From Streptomyces maremycinicus (GTDB lineage Bacteria > Actinomycetota > Actinomycetes > Streptomycetales > Streptomycetaceae), in NCBI RefSeq assembly GCF_001184025.1, contig NZ_BBYG01000014.1, positions 62,001 to 126,000 of the forward strand: a DNA stretch of 64,000 nt, read 5' to 3'. How positions within the stretch are numbered: the stretch's first letter is position 1; each line of letters begins with the position of its first letter. The notes under the pieces were generated by a model. It was given only the letters and a program-made list of their open reading frames with translations. It had not been told where the DNA came from and did no database searches. This document shows positions 49,230 through 57,778 of this stretch, one piece after another. The translations under genes were made by a program, and so were the position numbers.

Positions 49230-50009
49230 ATGCCGCAAGCGCCCACAGCGCCGCAGGCGACACGCACGGCCGTGGACAAGGCGCTGGACCTGGTCGAGGC
49301 CGTCGCCCGGGCCCCCCGGCCGCCCCGGCTCACCGACCTCGCCGACGAGGTCGGCCTGCATCGGGCCACCGCCTACCGCGTCCTCGTGGACCTCGTCCGC
49401 CGCGGCTGGGTCCTGCGCGTCGACGACCGCTACCTGCCGGGCACCGCCGTCCTGCGCCTGTCGGCCCGGGCGGCGCACCACTCGCTGACCTCCCTGGCCC
49501 GTCCGGTGCTGGAGGACCTCTCCGCGCGCACCGGCATGATGGTCAACCTCCAGGTCCTGGAGAACGACGGCTCCCGGGTGGTGGACGTGATCCGCCCGGA
49601 CCGCCTGGCGATGATCAGCACGCTCCGGGACGAGGCGCTGCCCGTGCACCGGTTCGCCGGGCCTCTCGCCCTGGTGGCCGCCCTGCCCCCACCGGCCCGC
49701 GGCCCCTACCTCGCCGTGGCGCGCGCGGCCGGACATCCGCTGGACGGCGAGGCGGGTCTGCTCGCCGACCTCGAGCGGACCGAGGCCGACGGGTTCGCCG
49801 TCGAGCACGGCCGCAACGAGCAGTTCGTGGCTTCCCTGAGCCGCGCCGTGGTCCCGGTCCCCGGGGCGCCGGTGTGCGCCGTCACCGTGGTCGGCCCGGA
49901 CGCCGAGATCGACGAGCCGCGCCTGCGCCGCCTGCGCGAGGAACTCGCCTCCGCGGTCGACTCGCTGCGTGACCTGCTGTCCGGCCCGGGCACGGCGAGC
50001 GGCGCGTGA
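49230..50009 (+). CDS. IclR family regulator
   Basis: The 259-residue protein has the IclR winged helix (KALDLVEAVARAPRPPRLTD, LADEVGLHRATAYRVLVDLV) and the GAF-like effector domain (ISTLRDEALPVHRFAGPLAL, VPVPGAPVCAVTVVGPDAEI). AAGGGAAGGG precedes its ATG. It is divergent from the amidohydrolase/dipeptidase pair and co-directional with, and overlapping by 4 bp, the cyclodeaminase-like gene. It probably controls both sides from the palindrome at 49099. Confidence 0.92.
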   Translation: MPQAPTAPQATRTAVDKALDLVEAVARAPRPPRLTDLADEVGLHRATAYRVLVDLVRRGWVLRVDDRYLPGTAVLRLSARAAHHSLTSLARPVLEDLSARTGMMVNLQVLENDGSRVVDVIRPDRLAMISTLRDEALPVHRFAGPLALVAALPPPARGPYLAVARAAGHPLDGEAGLLADLERTEADGFAVEHGRNEQFVASLSRAVVPVPGAPVCAVTVVGPDAEIDEPRLRRLREELASAVDSLRDLLSGPGTASGA

Positions 50010-50977
50010 ACGACGTCCTGGTCCTCGACAAGGCGGCCACCGCGGCCGCCCTCGACCCGCGCCGCCTGATGGCCGCCGTGTCCGAGGCGCTCGTCGCCGT
50101 GGCGCGGGACACGGTGTCCGCCCCGCCCCGGATAGCGGCCTTCGCCCCCGGCGGCCTGCTGGGCGCCATGCCCGGCCATGTGCCGGGCCTCGGCCTCGCC
50201 GCGAAACTCGTGTCGGTGTTCGCCGACCCCGCCCGTCCCGGCCGCAGCACCCACCGGGGCATCGTGGCCCTCTTCGACCCGGAGGACGGCCGTCCCCTGG
50301 CCGTGATGGACGCCGAACCCGTCACGGCCTGGCGCACCGCGGCGGCCGCCACGCACAGCGCCCTGGCACTGGCCGGGCCGGGACCCGTGGTGGTCGTCGG
50401 CACCGGCGCCCAGGCCCGGGCCCAGGTCTGTCTCCTCGCGGCACTCCGCCCGGGCGAACCGGTCACCGTCGCGGGCCGGGATCCCGAAGCGGCCCGCGCG
50501 CTGGCCGCCCTGCACCCGGCGGGCCGTGCGGCGGACGGCATCGAGGTCGCCGTGCGCGAGGCGGCCACCGTGTACTGCTGCACCGGCGCCACCCGGCCCG
50601 TCCTGCGGCGCGCGTGGCTCGCTCCGGGCACCCACGTCAGCTCGGTCGGCGGCTCCCACGGGCCCGAACTCGACGACGACACCGTCCGCGACGCCGCGCT
50701 CTTCGCGGAGTGGCCCGGCGCCGCCACGACTCCCCCGCCCTCCGGCGCCCACGAGCTGCAAGGCCCGGCCGGGGGCCGCGACATCGTCCTCCTAGGCTCC
50801 GTCCTCTGCGGCGAGGCCCCCGGCCGGACCTCCCCGGATCAGCTCACCGTCTTCAAGTCCACCGGCCACGCGGCCCTGGACGTGGCCGCCGCACACGTCG
50901 TCCACCGCACGGCGACCGGCCGTACGGCGACCGGCCACGGTACGGACGGCCCCAGGACGGACGAGCCGGCCCTCTGA
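50006..50977 (+). CDS. Ornithine cyclodeaminase/mu-crystallin family protein
   Basis: The 323-residue protein has the OCD/mu-crystallin layout: AAKLVSVFADPARPGRSTHR, VVVVGTGAQARAQVCLLAAL with the NAD-binding GxGxxA, and AGRDPEAARALAALHPA. Family members deaminate ornithine to proline or reduce cyclic imino acids such as pyrroline-2-carboxylate; the specificity cannot be told. The GTG start overlaps the IclR stop. With the amidohydrolase and dipeptidase it suggests catabolism of a Pro- or imino-acid-containing dipeptide. Confidence 0.88.
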   Translation: MNDVLVLDKAATAAALDPRRLMAAVSEALVAVARDTVSAPPRIAAFAPGGLLGAMPGHVPGLGLAAKLVSVFADPARPGRSTHRGIVALFDPEDGRPLAVMDAEPVTAWRTAAAATHSALALAGPGPVVVVGTGAQARAQVCLLAALRPGEPVTVAGRDPEAARALAALHPAGRAADGIEVAVREAATVYCCTGATRPVLRRAWLAPGTHVSSVGGSHGPELDDDTVRDAALFAEWPGAATTPPPSGAHELQGPAGGRDIVLLGSVLCGEAPGRTSPDQLTVFKSTGHAALDVAAAHVVHRTATGRTATGHGTDGPRTDEPAL

Positions 50978-51265
50978 GGCGTCGCCGAAACAAGCCGCCG
51001 GCAGCCCCACGGACGGCCCCCGCCCCCGTTCGAACGATGCGACCCGCGCTGCCCGGCACAACACCGTCGTGCCCCCTCACCACACCCGTCACTTCCACAA
51101 CATCCGAGGTCAGAGCGCCGCAGCGGTCCTCACCAGGGAGTTCACGGAAGTCTCTGCGCGCGGTCCGACACCCGCATAGCGTGCGGGCACCCGAACACAC
51201 GCACCGCTCCCCACGTACGCGCGGTCCGCACCCCTGGGGCCCACGACCCAGTAGGAGATCCTGGG

Positions 51266-51706
51266 ATGTCCTCCGACAGCTCCGACTTATACCCGGCGCG
51301 GCACCTGCCCGCACGGCACGCCTCCTCCGCCGCAGCCCCGCGGTGGGCCGCCGCCGCCCCGTACGAAGAGACCCGCCTGCCGGCCCCCGTGCGGTCCGTG
51401 GCCGGCACCCACCGCGACCTGCGCCGGCTGCGCCGGGCCTGCCGCTGGCAGCGGCGCGTCGCCACGTTCGCCGCGCTCGGCTACTTCGCCGCCTTCCTCA
51501 CCCTCACCGTAGAAGCCCCCTCCGTCATGACCCGCACCGCACCGGGCGGCCTGCCCACCGGACTCCTCCTCGCCCTGGTACAACTGCCCGTCACCTGGCT
51601 GGCGGTCCTCCTCTACGAGTTCACGGCGCGCCGCTACGTCGACCCGCTGGCCCGGCGGGTGCACGGCCGACCCCGTCCCGTCCCGCGCGAGGAGCCGCGG
51701 CCGTGA
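51266..51706 (+). CDS. DUF485 membrane protein
   Basis: The 146-residue protein has two membrane helices (about residues 72-92 and 108-130), with RRLRRACRWQRRVATFAALG before the first and VTWLAVLLYEFTARRYVDPL in the second. DUF485 proteins accompany ActP-type acetate symporters and are usually encoded just before them, as here: the GTG of the symporter overlaps its stop. AGGAGATCCTGGG precedes the ATG. Confidence 0.88.
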   Translation: MSSDSSDLYPARHLPARHASSAAAPRWAAAAPYEETRLPAPVRSVAGTHRDLRRLRRACRWQRRVATFAALGYFAAFLTLTVEAPSVMTRTAPGGLPTGLLLALVQLPVTWLAVLLYEFTARRYVDPLARRVHGRPRPVPREEPRP

Positions 51707-53313
51707 CGGATTTCGACGGCTCCGCGCAGTCCTGGTCCCTGGTGGCGTTCTCCAGTGTCGTGGCCCTGACGCTCATGCTGTGCGTGCTCACCGGCCCCGA
51801 TCGCGACGACCTCGACGAGTTCTACACCGGATACCGCTCCTTGTCGCCCCTGCGCAACGGCCTGGCCATCGCCGGTGACTACATCTCCGCCGCCACCGTG
51901 CTCACCATCGGCGGCGTGATCGCGCTGTGCGGCTACGACGGTGTCGTCCTGGCCCTGAGCACCGTGCTGTCCCTGCTGCTCCTGATGGTCCTCCTGGCCG
52001 AACCGCTGCATCACACCGGCCGGTTCACCATGGCCGACGCCCTCGGCAGACGGCTCCCGGGCCGCGCGGTGCGCATCACCGCCTGTGTGGTCACCCTCGC
52101 CTCGCTGGTGCCGATGATGGTCGTACAGCTGGCCGGGGTGGGTCAGTTGCTGGCGTACGTGCTCGGATTCTCCGACGGCGCGATGCGGACCGGCTGCGTC
52201 GTCGGGGCGGGCACCCTGATGATCAGCTACGCGGCCATCGGGGGGATGCGGGGCACCGCCCTGATCCAGATCCTGAAGACCGTGATCCTGCTCGGGTCCG
52301 GACTGATCGTCGCCGGACTCATCCTGCACACCTTCGGCTGGAGCCCGCGGACCCTGTTCCAGGCCGCCGCCCACGGCAGTGGCGCCGAGCAGAACTTCCT
52401 GCGCTACGGCCTTCAGTTCGCCAACGGCCCGCACCGCGGACTCGACATGGTGAGCACCCAGTGCGCCATCGTGCTGGGCGGCGCCTGTCTGCCGCACGTC
52501 ACCATGCGGATGTACACCGCCGGCAGCGCTCCCCAGGTGCGCCGCGCGATGTCCTGGGCCATCTCCACGGTCACCCTGTTCATCGCCGTGATCACCGTCA
52601 TCGGCGTGGGCGCGACGGCCCTCATCGGGCGGACGGGCGTCGCCGGGGCCGACCCGCGCGGCAACACCGCCTATCTGCTCGGCTCGCGTGCCGCGTTCGG
52701 GATGCATCTCTCCCGCCCGGAGAGCCTGCTGTTCGCCACCGTCACGACGGCGATCTTCCTGACGCTGCTGGCCTCCGTGGCCAGCATGACGCTGGCCTGC
52801 GCCAACTCGCTGGCCCACGACATCGCCGCGGCCCGACCGAACGTCTCGGCGCTGCGCGAGATGGCGCTGGCGCGGCTGGCCGCCCTGGCGGTGGGACTGC
52901 CCGTCATCCTGCTCGCCGTGCTCGCCCAGCACCGCAGCCTCCAGCCGCTCGCCACCGTCTCCTTCTGCCTCGGCGCCTCGGCCATAGCCCCCGCCCTCGT
53001 CTACAGCCTCTTCTGGCGGCGCTTCACCCGGGCCGGTCTGCTGTGCACGCTCATCGGCGGCTCGGTCAGCGTCCTCGTCCTGATGACCGGCACCAACCTT
53101 GTCTCCGGCTCGCCCGGATCCGCGTTCCCCGAAGTCGACTTCAACTGGTTCCCCTTCACGACCACGGCTCTCGTGTCGGTACCGGCGGGATTCCTCTGCG
53201 GCCTGCTCGGCACCCTCCTGTCCGGCCGGAAGGCGACCGCGCGCGAACGCGAGCGCTACGCCGCCATCGAAGCCGTCCTCCTCGCCGGACCGCCGACTCC
53301 CCGCAGCCGCTGA
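51703..53313 (+). CDS. actP: Sodium:solute symporter, ActP (acetate) type
   Basis: The 536-residue protein has about 13 membrane helices and sodium:solute symporter motifs: GDYISAATVLTIGGVIALCG, GGMRGTALIQILKTVILLGS and FLTLLASVASMTLACANSLA. It resembles ActP/MctC carriers of acetate and other short monocarboxylates. The DUF485 gene is directly upstream, and the GTG at 51703 overlaps its stop. The exact substrate is inference. Confidence 0.88.
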   Translation: MTDFDGSAQSWSLVAFSSVVALTLMLCVLTGPDRDDLDEFYTGYRSLSPLRNGLAIAGDYISAATVLTIGGVIALCGYDGVVLALSTVLSLLLLMVLLAEPLHHTGRFTMADALGRRLPGRAVRITACVVTLASLVPMMVVQLAGVGQLLAYVLGFSDGAMRTGCVVGAGTLMISYAAIGGMRGTALIQILKTVILLGSGLIVAGLILHTFGWSPRTLFQAAAHGSGAEQNFLRYGLQFANGPHRGLDMVSTQCAIVLGGACLPHVTMRMYTAGSAPQVRRAMSWAISTVTLFIAVITVIGVGATALIGRTGVAGADPRGNTAYLLGSRAAFGMHLSRPESLLFATVTTAIFLTLLASVASMTLACANSLAHDIAAARPNVSALREMALARLAALAVGLPVILLAVLAQHRSLQPLATVSFCLGASAIAPALVYSLFWRRFTRAGLLCTLIGGSVSVLVLMTGTNLVSGSPGSAFPEVDFNWFPFTTTALVSVPAGFLCGLLGTLLSGRKATARERERYAAIEAVLLAGPPTPRSR

Positions 53314-53500
53314 CCCGCCGGCAGGTCATGGGCCGCGCGGGGGGCCGCGGGGCCGAACGCCGGGCGCGGCCGTGTCCCCGCGCCGAGCATGATCGTTACT
53401 CCCGTTGCCGAACGGCCACCGCCCGGTGAGCGCGTCGGCGTCCACTCGTGCGTGCCCGCGTCCAGGGCACGCCCCTCGTCAGCGGAGAGGAACAGCCTTG

Positions 53501-54094
53501 GTGAGCGGCTGGATCACCGTCGGTCTCGGAACCGCCGCCGCGCTCTGCCCGCTGCCGTGCGCCGGCGGACCCGCGGTCGTCGTCGACACCACTTCCCCCA
53601 CCCCCCACGTGGTGGTGTGCTCCGCCGACGGCTGGGTCGAGGTCGGCGGCTCCGCCCCGCAGCGGCCCGCCGCGCCTTCGTCGTCACCGCCCACGCCACG
53701 GCCGTCGCGCGAACCGGACCCCTCGAAGCGGACACCAGCGGCGGCACGGACGCCTCGCCCGGCCGACGTCCCCCCGGCCGGGCCCTCGTCGACGCCCCCT
53801 CGTCCGCGTCCCGCCGGGCGGCGCGAGTCCGCGCCGGAACCGCCGCCCGAGGCCGCCGGCGTCGTCGCCGACCCGCCCGCACCGGCACCGGCGCCCGCAC
53901 CCGCTCGGGCACCCGACCCGACGCCCCGCGCCGCGCTCTTCCGCTGGGTGCCGCGCTTCCACTACGGCGGTGGTTCGGCTCGTCCGGCACCCGCCGGTCT
54001 GTCCACCACGATGACCACCGTCGTGATCACCACCCCGGCCATCCTGGCCGCCGCCGCGCTGCGCCCGGGCTCCCGACGCCGGAACCGCGGCTGA
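53501..54094 (+). CDS. Proline-rich putative surface protein
   Basis: The 197-residue protein starts with a short hydrophobic stretch (SGWITVGLGTAAALCPLPCA), has a long Pro/Ala/Arg-rich disordered middle (about 50-150), and ends with a hydrophobic segment (STTMTTVVITTPAILAAAAL) and basic tail. This resembles a two-pass or signal-plus-anchor protein. I do not recognise a family, and codon bias in Pro-rich DNA can mimic coding. GAGAGG lies 15 bp before the GTG. I treat it as a moderate-confidence gene. Confidence 0.5.
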   Translation: MSGWITVGLGTAAALCPLPCAGGPAVVVDTTSPTPHVVVCSADGWVEVGGSAPQRPAAPSSSPPTPRPSREPDPSKRTPAAARTPRPADVPPAGPSSTPPRPRPAGRRESAPEPPPEAAGVVADPPAPAPAPAPARAPDPTPRAALFRWVPRFHYGGGSARPAPAGLSTTMTTVVITTPAILAAAALRPGSRRRNRG

Positions 54095-54216
54095 CCGCCC
54101 AGGCCCGAGGAACCGCCCGCCCCACAGCACCTCCCCCTCACACGTTCATCCCCTCACCCGCTCACACGCTCATCCCCCACTGCTCATCTCTCATCTGCTC
54201 ATCCTGGAGTCCTGCT

Positions 54217-54978
54217 GTGCCGGAATGGCTGATCTACACCCTGGCCTGCGCGCTGGTCTGCGCCTTCGTGGTCGCCGCCACCGTGATGCGCCACCGCCGT
54301 GTGGCGGACGACGAGGACACCTCACAGACACCCGACGTGCTCGAGTACATGGTGATGATGGTCGGCGTCGTCTACGCCATCGTCCTCGGGCTGGCGATCG
54401 CCGGCGTCTGGGAGGCACGCGGGGCCGCCGAGGACACCGTGCAGCGCGAGGCCCAGGCCCTGTACGAGATCGACCAGCGGTTGGACGTCTATCCGGCCTC
54501 CTTCCACACCCAGGTCCAGCAGCACATCGACGCCTACGCCCGGCACGCCGTGACCGCCGAATGGCCGGCCATGGAGGACGACGATCCGATCGACGCCACC
54601 GGGGGCCGGCTGCTGACCCGCATCCGCAGCGACATCGCGCACCACACGCCCTCCGACGAACTCCAGGCACAGGCGTACCAGCCGCTCCTGGACCAGGTCG
54701 CCGCGGCCGACGACGCCCGCCACCAGCGCCTCGACAGCGCCGGCAGCACCCTGCCGGGGGTGGTCTGGTTCGGCCTGATCGCCGGTGGGATCGTCACGCT
54801 CGGTCTGCTCTACGCCCTCCAGATCCGCCGCTCCGCACGGGAGTTGATGCTGGCCACCGCGTTCAGCGCCCTGGTGGTGTTCCTGCTCTTCCTGGTGTGG
54901 AGCTTCGACGCTCCCTTCGGGCACTCCGGCACCGACTCGGCCCAGCCACTGCAAGAGCTGTACGCGAGCACGTCCTGA
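54217..54978 (+). CDS. DUF4239 membrane protein
   Basis: The 253-residue protein has the DUF4239 layout: an N-terminal helix (LIYTLACALVCAFVVAATVM), a second helix (MVMMVGVVYAIVLGLAIAGV), a hydrophilic helical part of about 100 residues (VQREAQALYEIDQRLDVYPA), and two C-terminal helices. The function of the family is unknown. It starts at GTG 54217. The 80 bp upstream are rich in CTCATC/CTCACAC repeats. Confidence 0.8.
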   Translation: MPEWLIYTLACALVCAFVVAATVMRHRRVADDEDTSQTPDVLEYMVMMVGVVYAIVLGLAIAGVWEARGAAEDTVQREAQALYEIDQRLDVYPASFHTQVQQHIDAYARHAVTAEWPAMEDDDPIDATGGRLLTRIRSDIAHHTPSDELQAQAYQPLLDQVAAADDARHQRLDSAGSTLPGVVWFGLIAGGIVTLGLLYALQIRRSARELMLATAFSALVVFLLFLVWSFDAPFGHSGTDSAQPLQELYASTS

Positions 54979-55160
54979 GGCTCATGAGCCGTCGCGGTCC
55001 TCGCCGCGCGGCAGGGCCGGTTGCCGGTGGTCGAGGGGGCTCCGACCTTCGCGTACGAGGCCCGCTGCCGGAGTCACGGTTTCGGCTACGTACCCGTCGG
55101 TCAGAACCGAGCCTCGACCTCCGTGACGGCCTCGAGGAGTGACGCGGACGTCCCGCGCCG

Positions 55161-55799
55161 CTACCCCGTCAGCTCCGCCAGCCAGGGATGCCCGGCGTGC
55201 ACCCGCTCCAGCCACTCACCGAGGCGAGCGCGCCGCGCCGGGTCCAGCAGCGGCAGCGTCCCGTCGAAGTCCGCCTGGTCCTTGGGCCGCGTCCCCTTCG
55301 CCTTGAACAGGAGCACCACCTCCGGCACCAGGTAGGGGATCCCGTCCGCCGTCCGCTCGACGATCGCGTCGTACGGCAGCCGCAGACTCCCGTCCCGCCG
55401 ACAGATCCAGGTCTCGCCCACGTGCGGCTCACGAAAGACGTCGAACAGGTACCGGCCGCTCACCGGATCACGGAGCCAGGTCTGATGTGTGGCCGCCAGT
55501 GCCTCGGCTCCCGCTGCCGCCCAGACCCGTCCCGAACCCACCGCGTCCCACACGTACTCGGGGAAGCGGTCCCGGATCCTCGGGAATCCCGCCACGGGCA
55601 CCGCGATCTCCAGATCACCGTGCGGCCGCGTCTGCTCACCGCGGAACAGATCCAGTGCCCACCCGGCCGCGACGCACCAGGGCGTGCCCACCCCGGCCAA
55701 CCGCTCCGCCACCCGCTCCGGCCGCCAGGCGTCCGCCCACCGGGCACGCAGTTCGTCCGCGTCGGGCTCGACGCCGCCGGGCGGCCGCGGTTCGGTCAT
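55161..55799 (-). CDS. Nucleotidyltransferase-like protein, aminoglycoside adenylyltransferase type
   Basis: The 212-residue protein has WCVAAGWALDLFRGEQTRPH, DLEIAVPVAGFPRIRDRF and VPEVVLLFKAKGTRPKDQAD, the layout of the AadB/LinB-like nucleotidyltransferase superfamily with a D-x-E metal pair. Environmental members are common in Streptomyces and are often annotated as hypothetical or amino acid transporter in error. Whether it adenylylates a drug cannot be told. It starts at ATG 55799, and the cupin gene diverges from it. Confidence 0.75.
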   Translation of the reverse strand: MTEPRPPGGVEPDADELRARWADAWRPERVAERLAGVGTPWCVAAGWALDLFRGEQTRPHGDLEIAVPVAGFPRIRDRFPEYVWDAVGSGRVWAAAGAEALAATHQTWLRDPVSGRYLFDVFREPHVGETWICRRDGSLRLPYDAIVERTADGIPYLVPEVVLLFKAKGTRPKDQADFDGTLPLLDPARRARLGEWLERVHAGHPWLAELTG

Positions 55800-55924
55800 C
55801 GCCACAACCTGTCCGCGGCGCGTGTGTCCGTCCGCCCCCTGCGGCGAGTGGAGCGGATTGACCCACGATCCTGACCCCGAAATGCACCCCGGCACCGGTC
55901 GATCCACTCCCTAGAGTCGTACGC

Positions 55925-56458
55925 ATGACGACGAAGAACGAGACCACGCAGAGCTCCCGGACCGCCCTGACCAACGGCTTCGCCCCGGTCCTCACTCGCG
56001 CGGCGGACGCCGAGACGACCCGTGACCCCAGCAGCGTCATGACACTGCTCGCGGACTCCGATCACACCGGCGGACGGCTCACCGGCTACCGCTCGACGTT
56101 CGCGGAGGGCGCGGTCGGAGCACCCGCCCACCTGCACACCGCCGCGTCCGAGGCGTTCTTCGTGATCGACGGAGCGCTCCAGGCACTGGTGGGCGAGGAG
56201 ATCGTCGTCCTGGAGGCAGGCGACTTCCTCGTCGTACCGCCGCACACCCCCCACGCCTTCGCCGCGGCACCCGGCAGGACGGCCGACGTACTGTTCGTCT
56301 TCACCCCGGGCGCGGGCCGCTTCGACTACCTGCGGCTCCTCGGCCGGGTGATGCGCGGCGAGGCCGACCCGCAGGAGATCAAGGACTCCTCGGAACGCTT
56401 CGACAACCACTACGTCGACAGCCCGGCCTGGCGCGAGGCACTCGCCGCACGCGGCTGA
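55925..56458 (+). CDS. Cupin domain protein
   Basis: The 177-residue protein is a single-cupin enzyme or sensor: PAHLHTAASEAFFVIDGALQ carries the first metal motif (H-x-H...E) and AGDFLVVPPHTPHAFAAAPG the second (P-x-H-x-P-H). A mono-cupin of this size often binds iron, zinc or manganese. The ATG lies shortly after a GC-rich gap. The function is unknown. Confidence 0.88.
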   Translation: MTTKNETTQSSRTALTNGFAPVLTRAADAETTRDPSSVMTLLADSDHTGGRLTGYRSTFAEGAVGAPAHLHTAASEAFFVIDGALQALVGEEIVVLEAGDFLVVPPHTPHAFAAAPGRTADVLFVFTPGAGRFDYLRLLGRVMRGEADPQEIKDSSERFDNHYVDSPAWREALAARG

Positions 56459-56544
56459 GGCCACGGCCCGGGGACCGCGGCCGCACGTCGCGGGTCCCGC
56501 TCCCGACCGGTGCCGGACACGGGTACGCGGCAGCAGTGTCCGGG

Positions 56545-56970
56545 TCAGGCGGCGGCGGCTGTCTCGGCCAGCTTCTGGAACTCGCCGAGGTCGTAGTTGG
56601 CCAGTGCCGAGTCCAGATTGGTCAGCGCGCCGACGCGCTCGACGAACCCCTTGGGGTCGTACTCGATCTGGAGCGTCACGCGGCTCGTCGTCTCGCTGAG
56701 CCGGTGGAAGGTGACCACACCCGCGTGGTGGACGCCCTCGACGGTGTGCCAGGCGATCCGTTCCCGCGGCACGACCTCGGTGAGCTCGGCGACGAAGTTC
56801 TTGTCGGCGCCGGGCAGTTGCAGCTGCCAGGCGAAGCGGCGGTCGTCGAGCCGCTCGACCAGCCGTACGTGGCTGAGGAAGGACGGCCACCGGGTCACAT
56901 CGCTCCACAGTTCCCACGCGACAGCGACGGGGGCCTCGATATCGACCGTTTCCACGAGGGACGCGGACAT
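56545..56970 (-). CDS. SRPBCC family protein
   Basis: The 141-residue protein follows the polyketide cyclase/START-like fold: VDIEAPVAVAWELWSDVTRW, PSFLSHVRLVERLDD, FVAELTEVVPRERIAWHTVE and GVVTFHRLSETTSRVTLQIE. Such proteins bind small lipophilic ligands or cyclise polyketides. It begins at ATG 56970. It neighbours a TetR gene in the same direction 147 bp upstream, so they may be co-expressed. Confidence 0.88.
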   Translation of the reverse strand: MSASLVETVDIEAPVAVAWELWSDVTRWPSFLSHVRLVERLDDRRFAWQLQLPGADKNFVAELTEVVPRERIAWHTVEGVHHAGVVTFHRLSETTSRVTLQIEYDPKGFVERVGALTNLDSALANYDLGEFQKLAETAAAA

Positions 56971-57117
56971 GCGGTACCTCTCCTCCGGTTGGTCGGGCGT
57001 CGGCCCGAGGGTTTGCGATGCGGAGCGGATACCCGCGAAGGGGCGGCACACACGACGCGCCGCGACGGGGGACTCCCGAGGGGGCCGGGGTGCGCCCCGT
57101 CGCGATCGGCGCGCCGG

Positions 57118-57687
57118 TCAGCGCACCAAGGGGAGGAAGACCGTGTCGACGATCTCCTCGAGGACGCGCTCGGGTACGGGGGCGAAGCTGGTGAGGATCT
57201 CGTGGCGCAGCAGGTCGAAGGGCAGGGCCTTGACGCGTTCGGTGAGGCGGCCGCGTTCGATCTCGCCCCGGTCGACGGCGCGGTCGTAGAGCACGTCGAG
57301 GGCTTCCTTGCGCCCCGTGGCGAGGGGGTCGCGCAGCTCGGCGGTGCAGGTGCCGGTCTCCTGGTGGTAGCCGGCCAGTTGTGCGCTCATGACGGTGATG
57401 AGCGGGACACGGGTGGCGTTGATCTCCCGCATGAGGGTGAGGACGTCCTCCCGCAGGCTCCCGGTGTCGGGGGTGTCGAGGCGGTACCCCCGCAGCGTGT
57501 GGACGATGGCGGCGCGGACCAGTTCCTCGCGGTCCGACCAGCGGCGGTAGAGGACAGGCGGGCTGGTGCCCGCCCGCCGCACGACGGCGTCCATGGTGAA
57601 CCTGGCGTAGCCGTTGGCCGTGAGTTCGTCCCAGGCCGCGTCGAGAAGCGCCTTCTCCAGTGCCGCTCCGCGGCGTCGCTCGGGCAT
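57118..57687 (-). CDS. TetR regulator of divergent MFS exporter
   Basis: The 189-residue protein has the TetR helix-turn-helix (ALLDAAWDELTANGYARFTM, DAVVRRAGTSPPVLYRRWSD) and a ligand domain of about 140 residues. It is divergent from the MFS gene, and two AAGATAG-type palindromes occupy the 91-bp gap, one beside each start codon. This is the textbook layout of an autoregulated drug-exporter repressor. Confidence 0.92.
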   Translation of the reverse strand: MPERRRGAALEKALLDAAWDELTANGYARFTMDAVVRRAGTSPPVLYRRWSDREELVRAAIVHTLRGYRLDTPDTGSLREDVLTLMREINATRVPLITVMSAQLAGYHQETGTCTAELRDPLATGRKEALDVLYDRAVDRGEIERGRLTERVKALPFDLLRHEILTSFAPVPERVLEEIVDTVFLPLVR

Positions 57688-57697
57688 CCGCCCTCCC

Positions 57698-57719
57698 TTA
57701 GATAGATTTGCCTATCTTA
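57698..57719. promoter_or_regulatory. Operator 1, AGATAG-N6-CTATCT
   Basis: The inner arms AGATAG and CTATCT (57700-57717) are perfect, and the outer bases nearly so. It lies 11 bp before the TetR start, fitting autorepression. Confidence 0.75.
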
Positions 57720-57744
57720 TTCTATCGCTCTACCCTGACAGCCG

Positions 57745-57766
57745 TAAGATAGAACTTTGTATCTTA
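57745..57766. promoter_or_regulatory. Operator 2, TAAGATA-N8-TATCTTA
   Basis: Perfect 7-bp arms with an 8-bp spacer, 12 bp before the MFS ATG. It shares the AGATA/TATCT core with operator 1, and the A/T-rich DNA contrasts with the high-GC surroundings. Confidence 0.75.
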
Positions 57767-57778
57767 AGGTGGCTGTTC

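Noticed and set aside
49969..51702. Long in-frame extension upstream of the acetate symporter
   Set aside because: It crosses the cyclodeaminase and DUF485 genes in another frame and has a low-complexity Arg/Pro composition; the symporter begins at the overlapping GTG 51703.
53405..53500. N-terminal extension of the Pro-rich protein before GTG 53501
   Set aside because: The extension is Arg/Pro-rich without similarity, and the GTG at 53501 has GAGAGG upstream.
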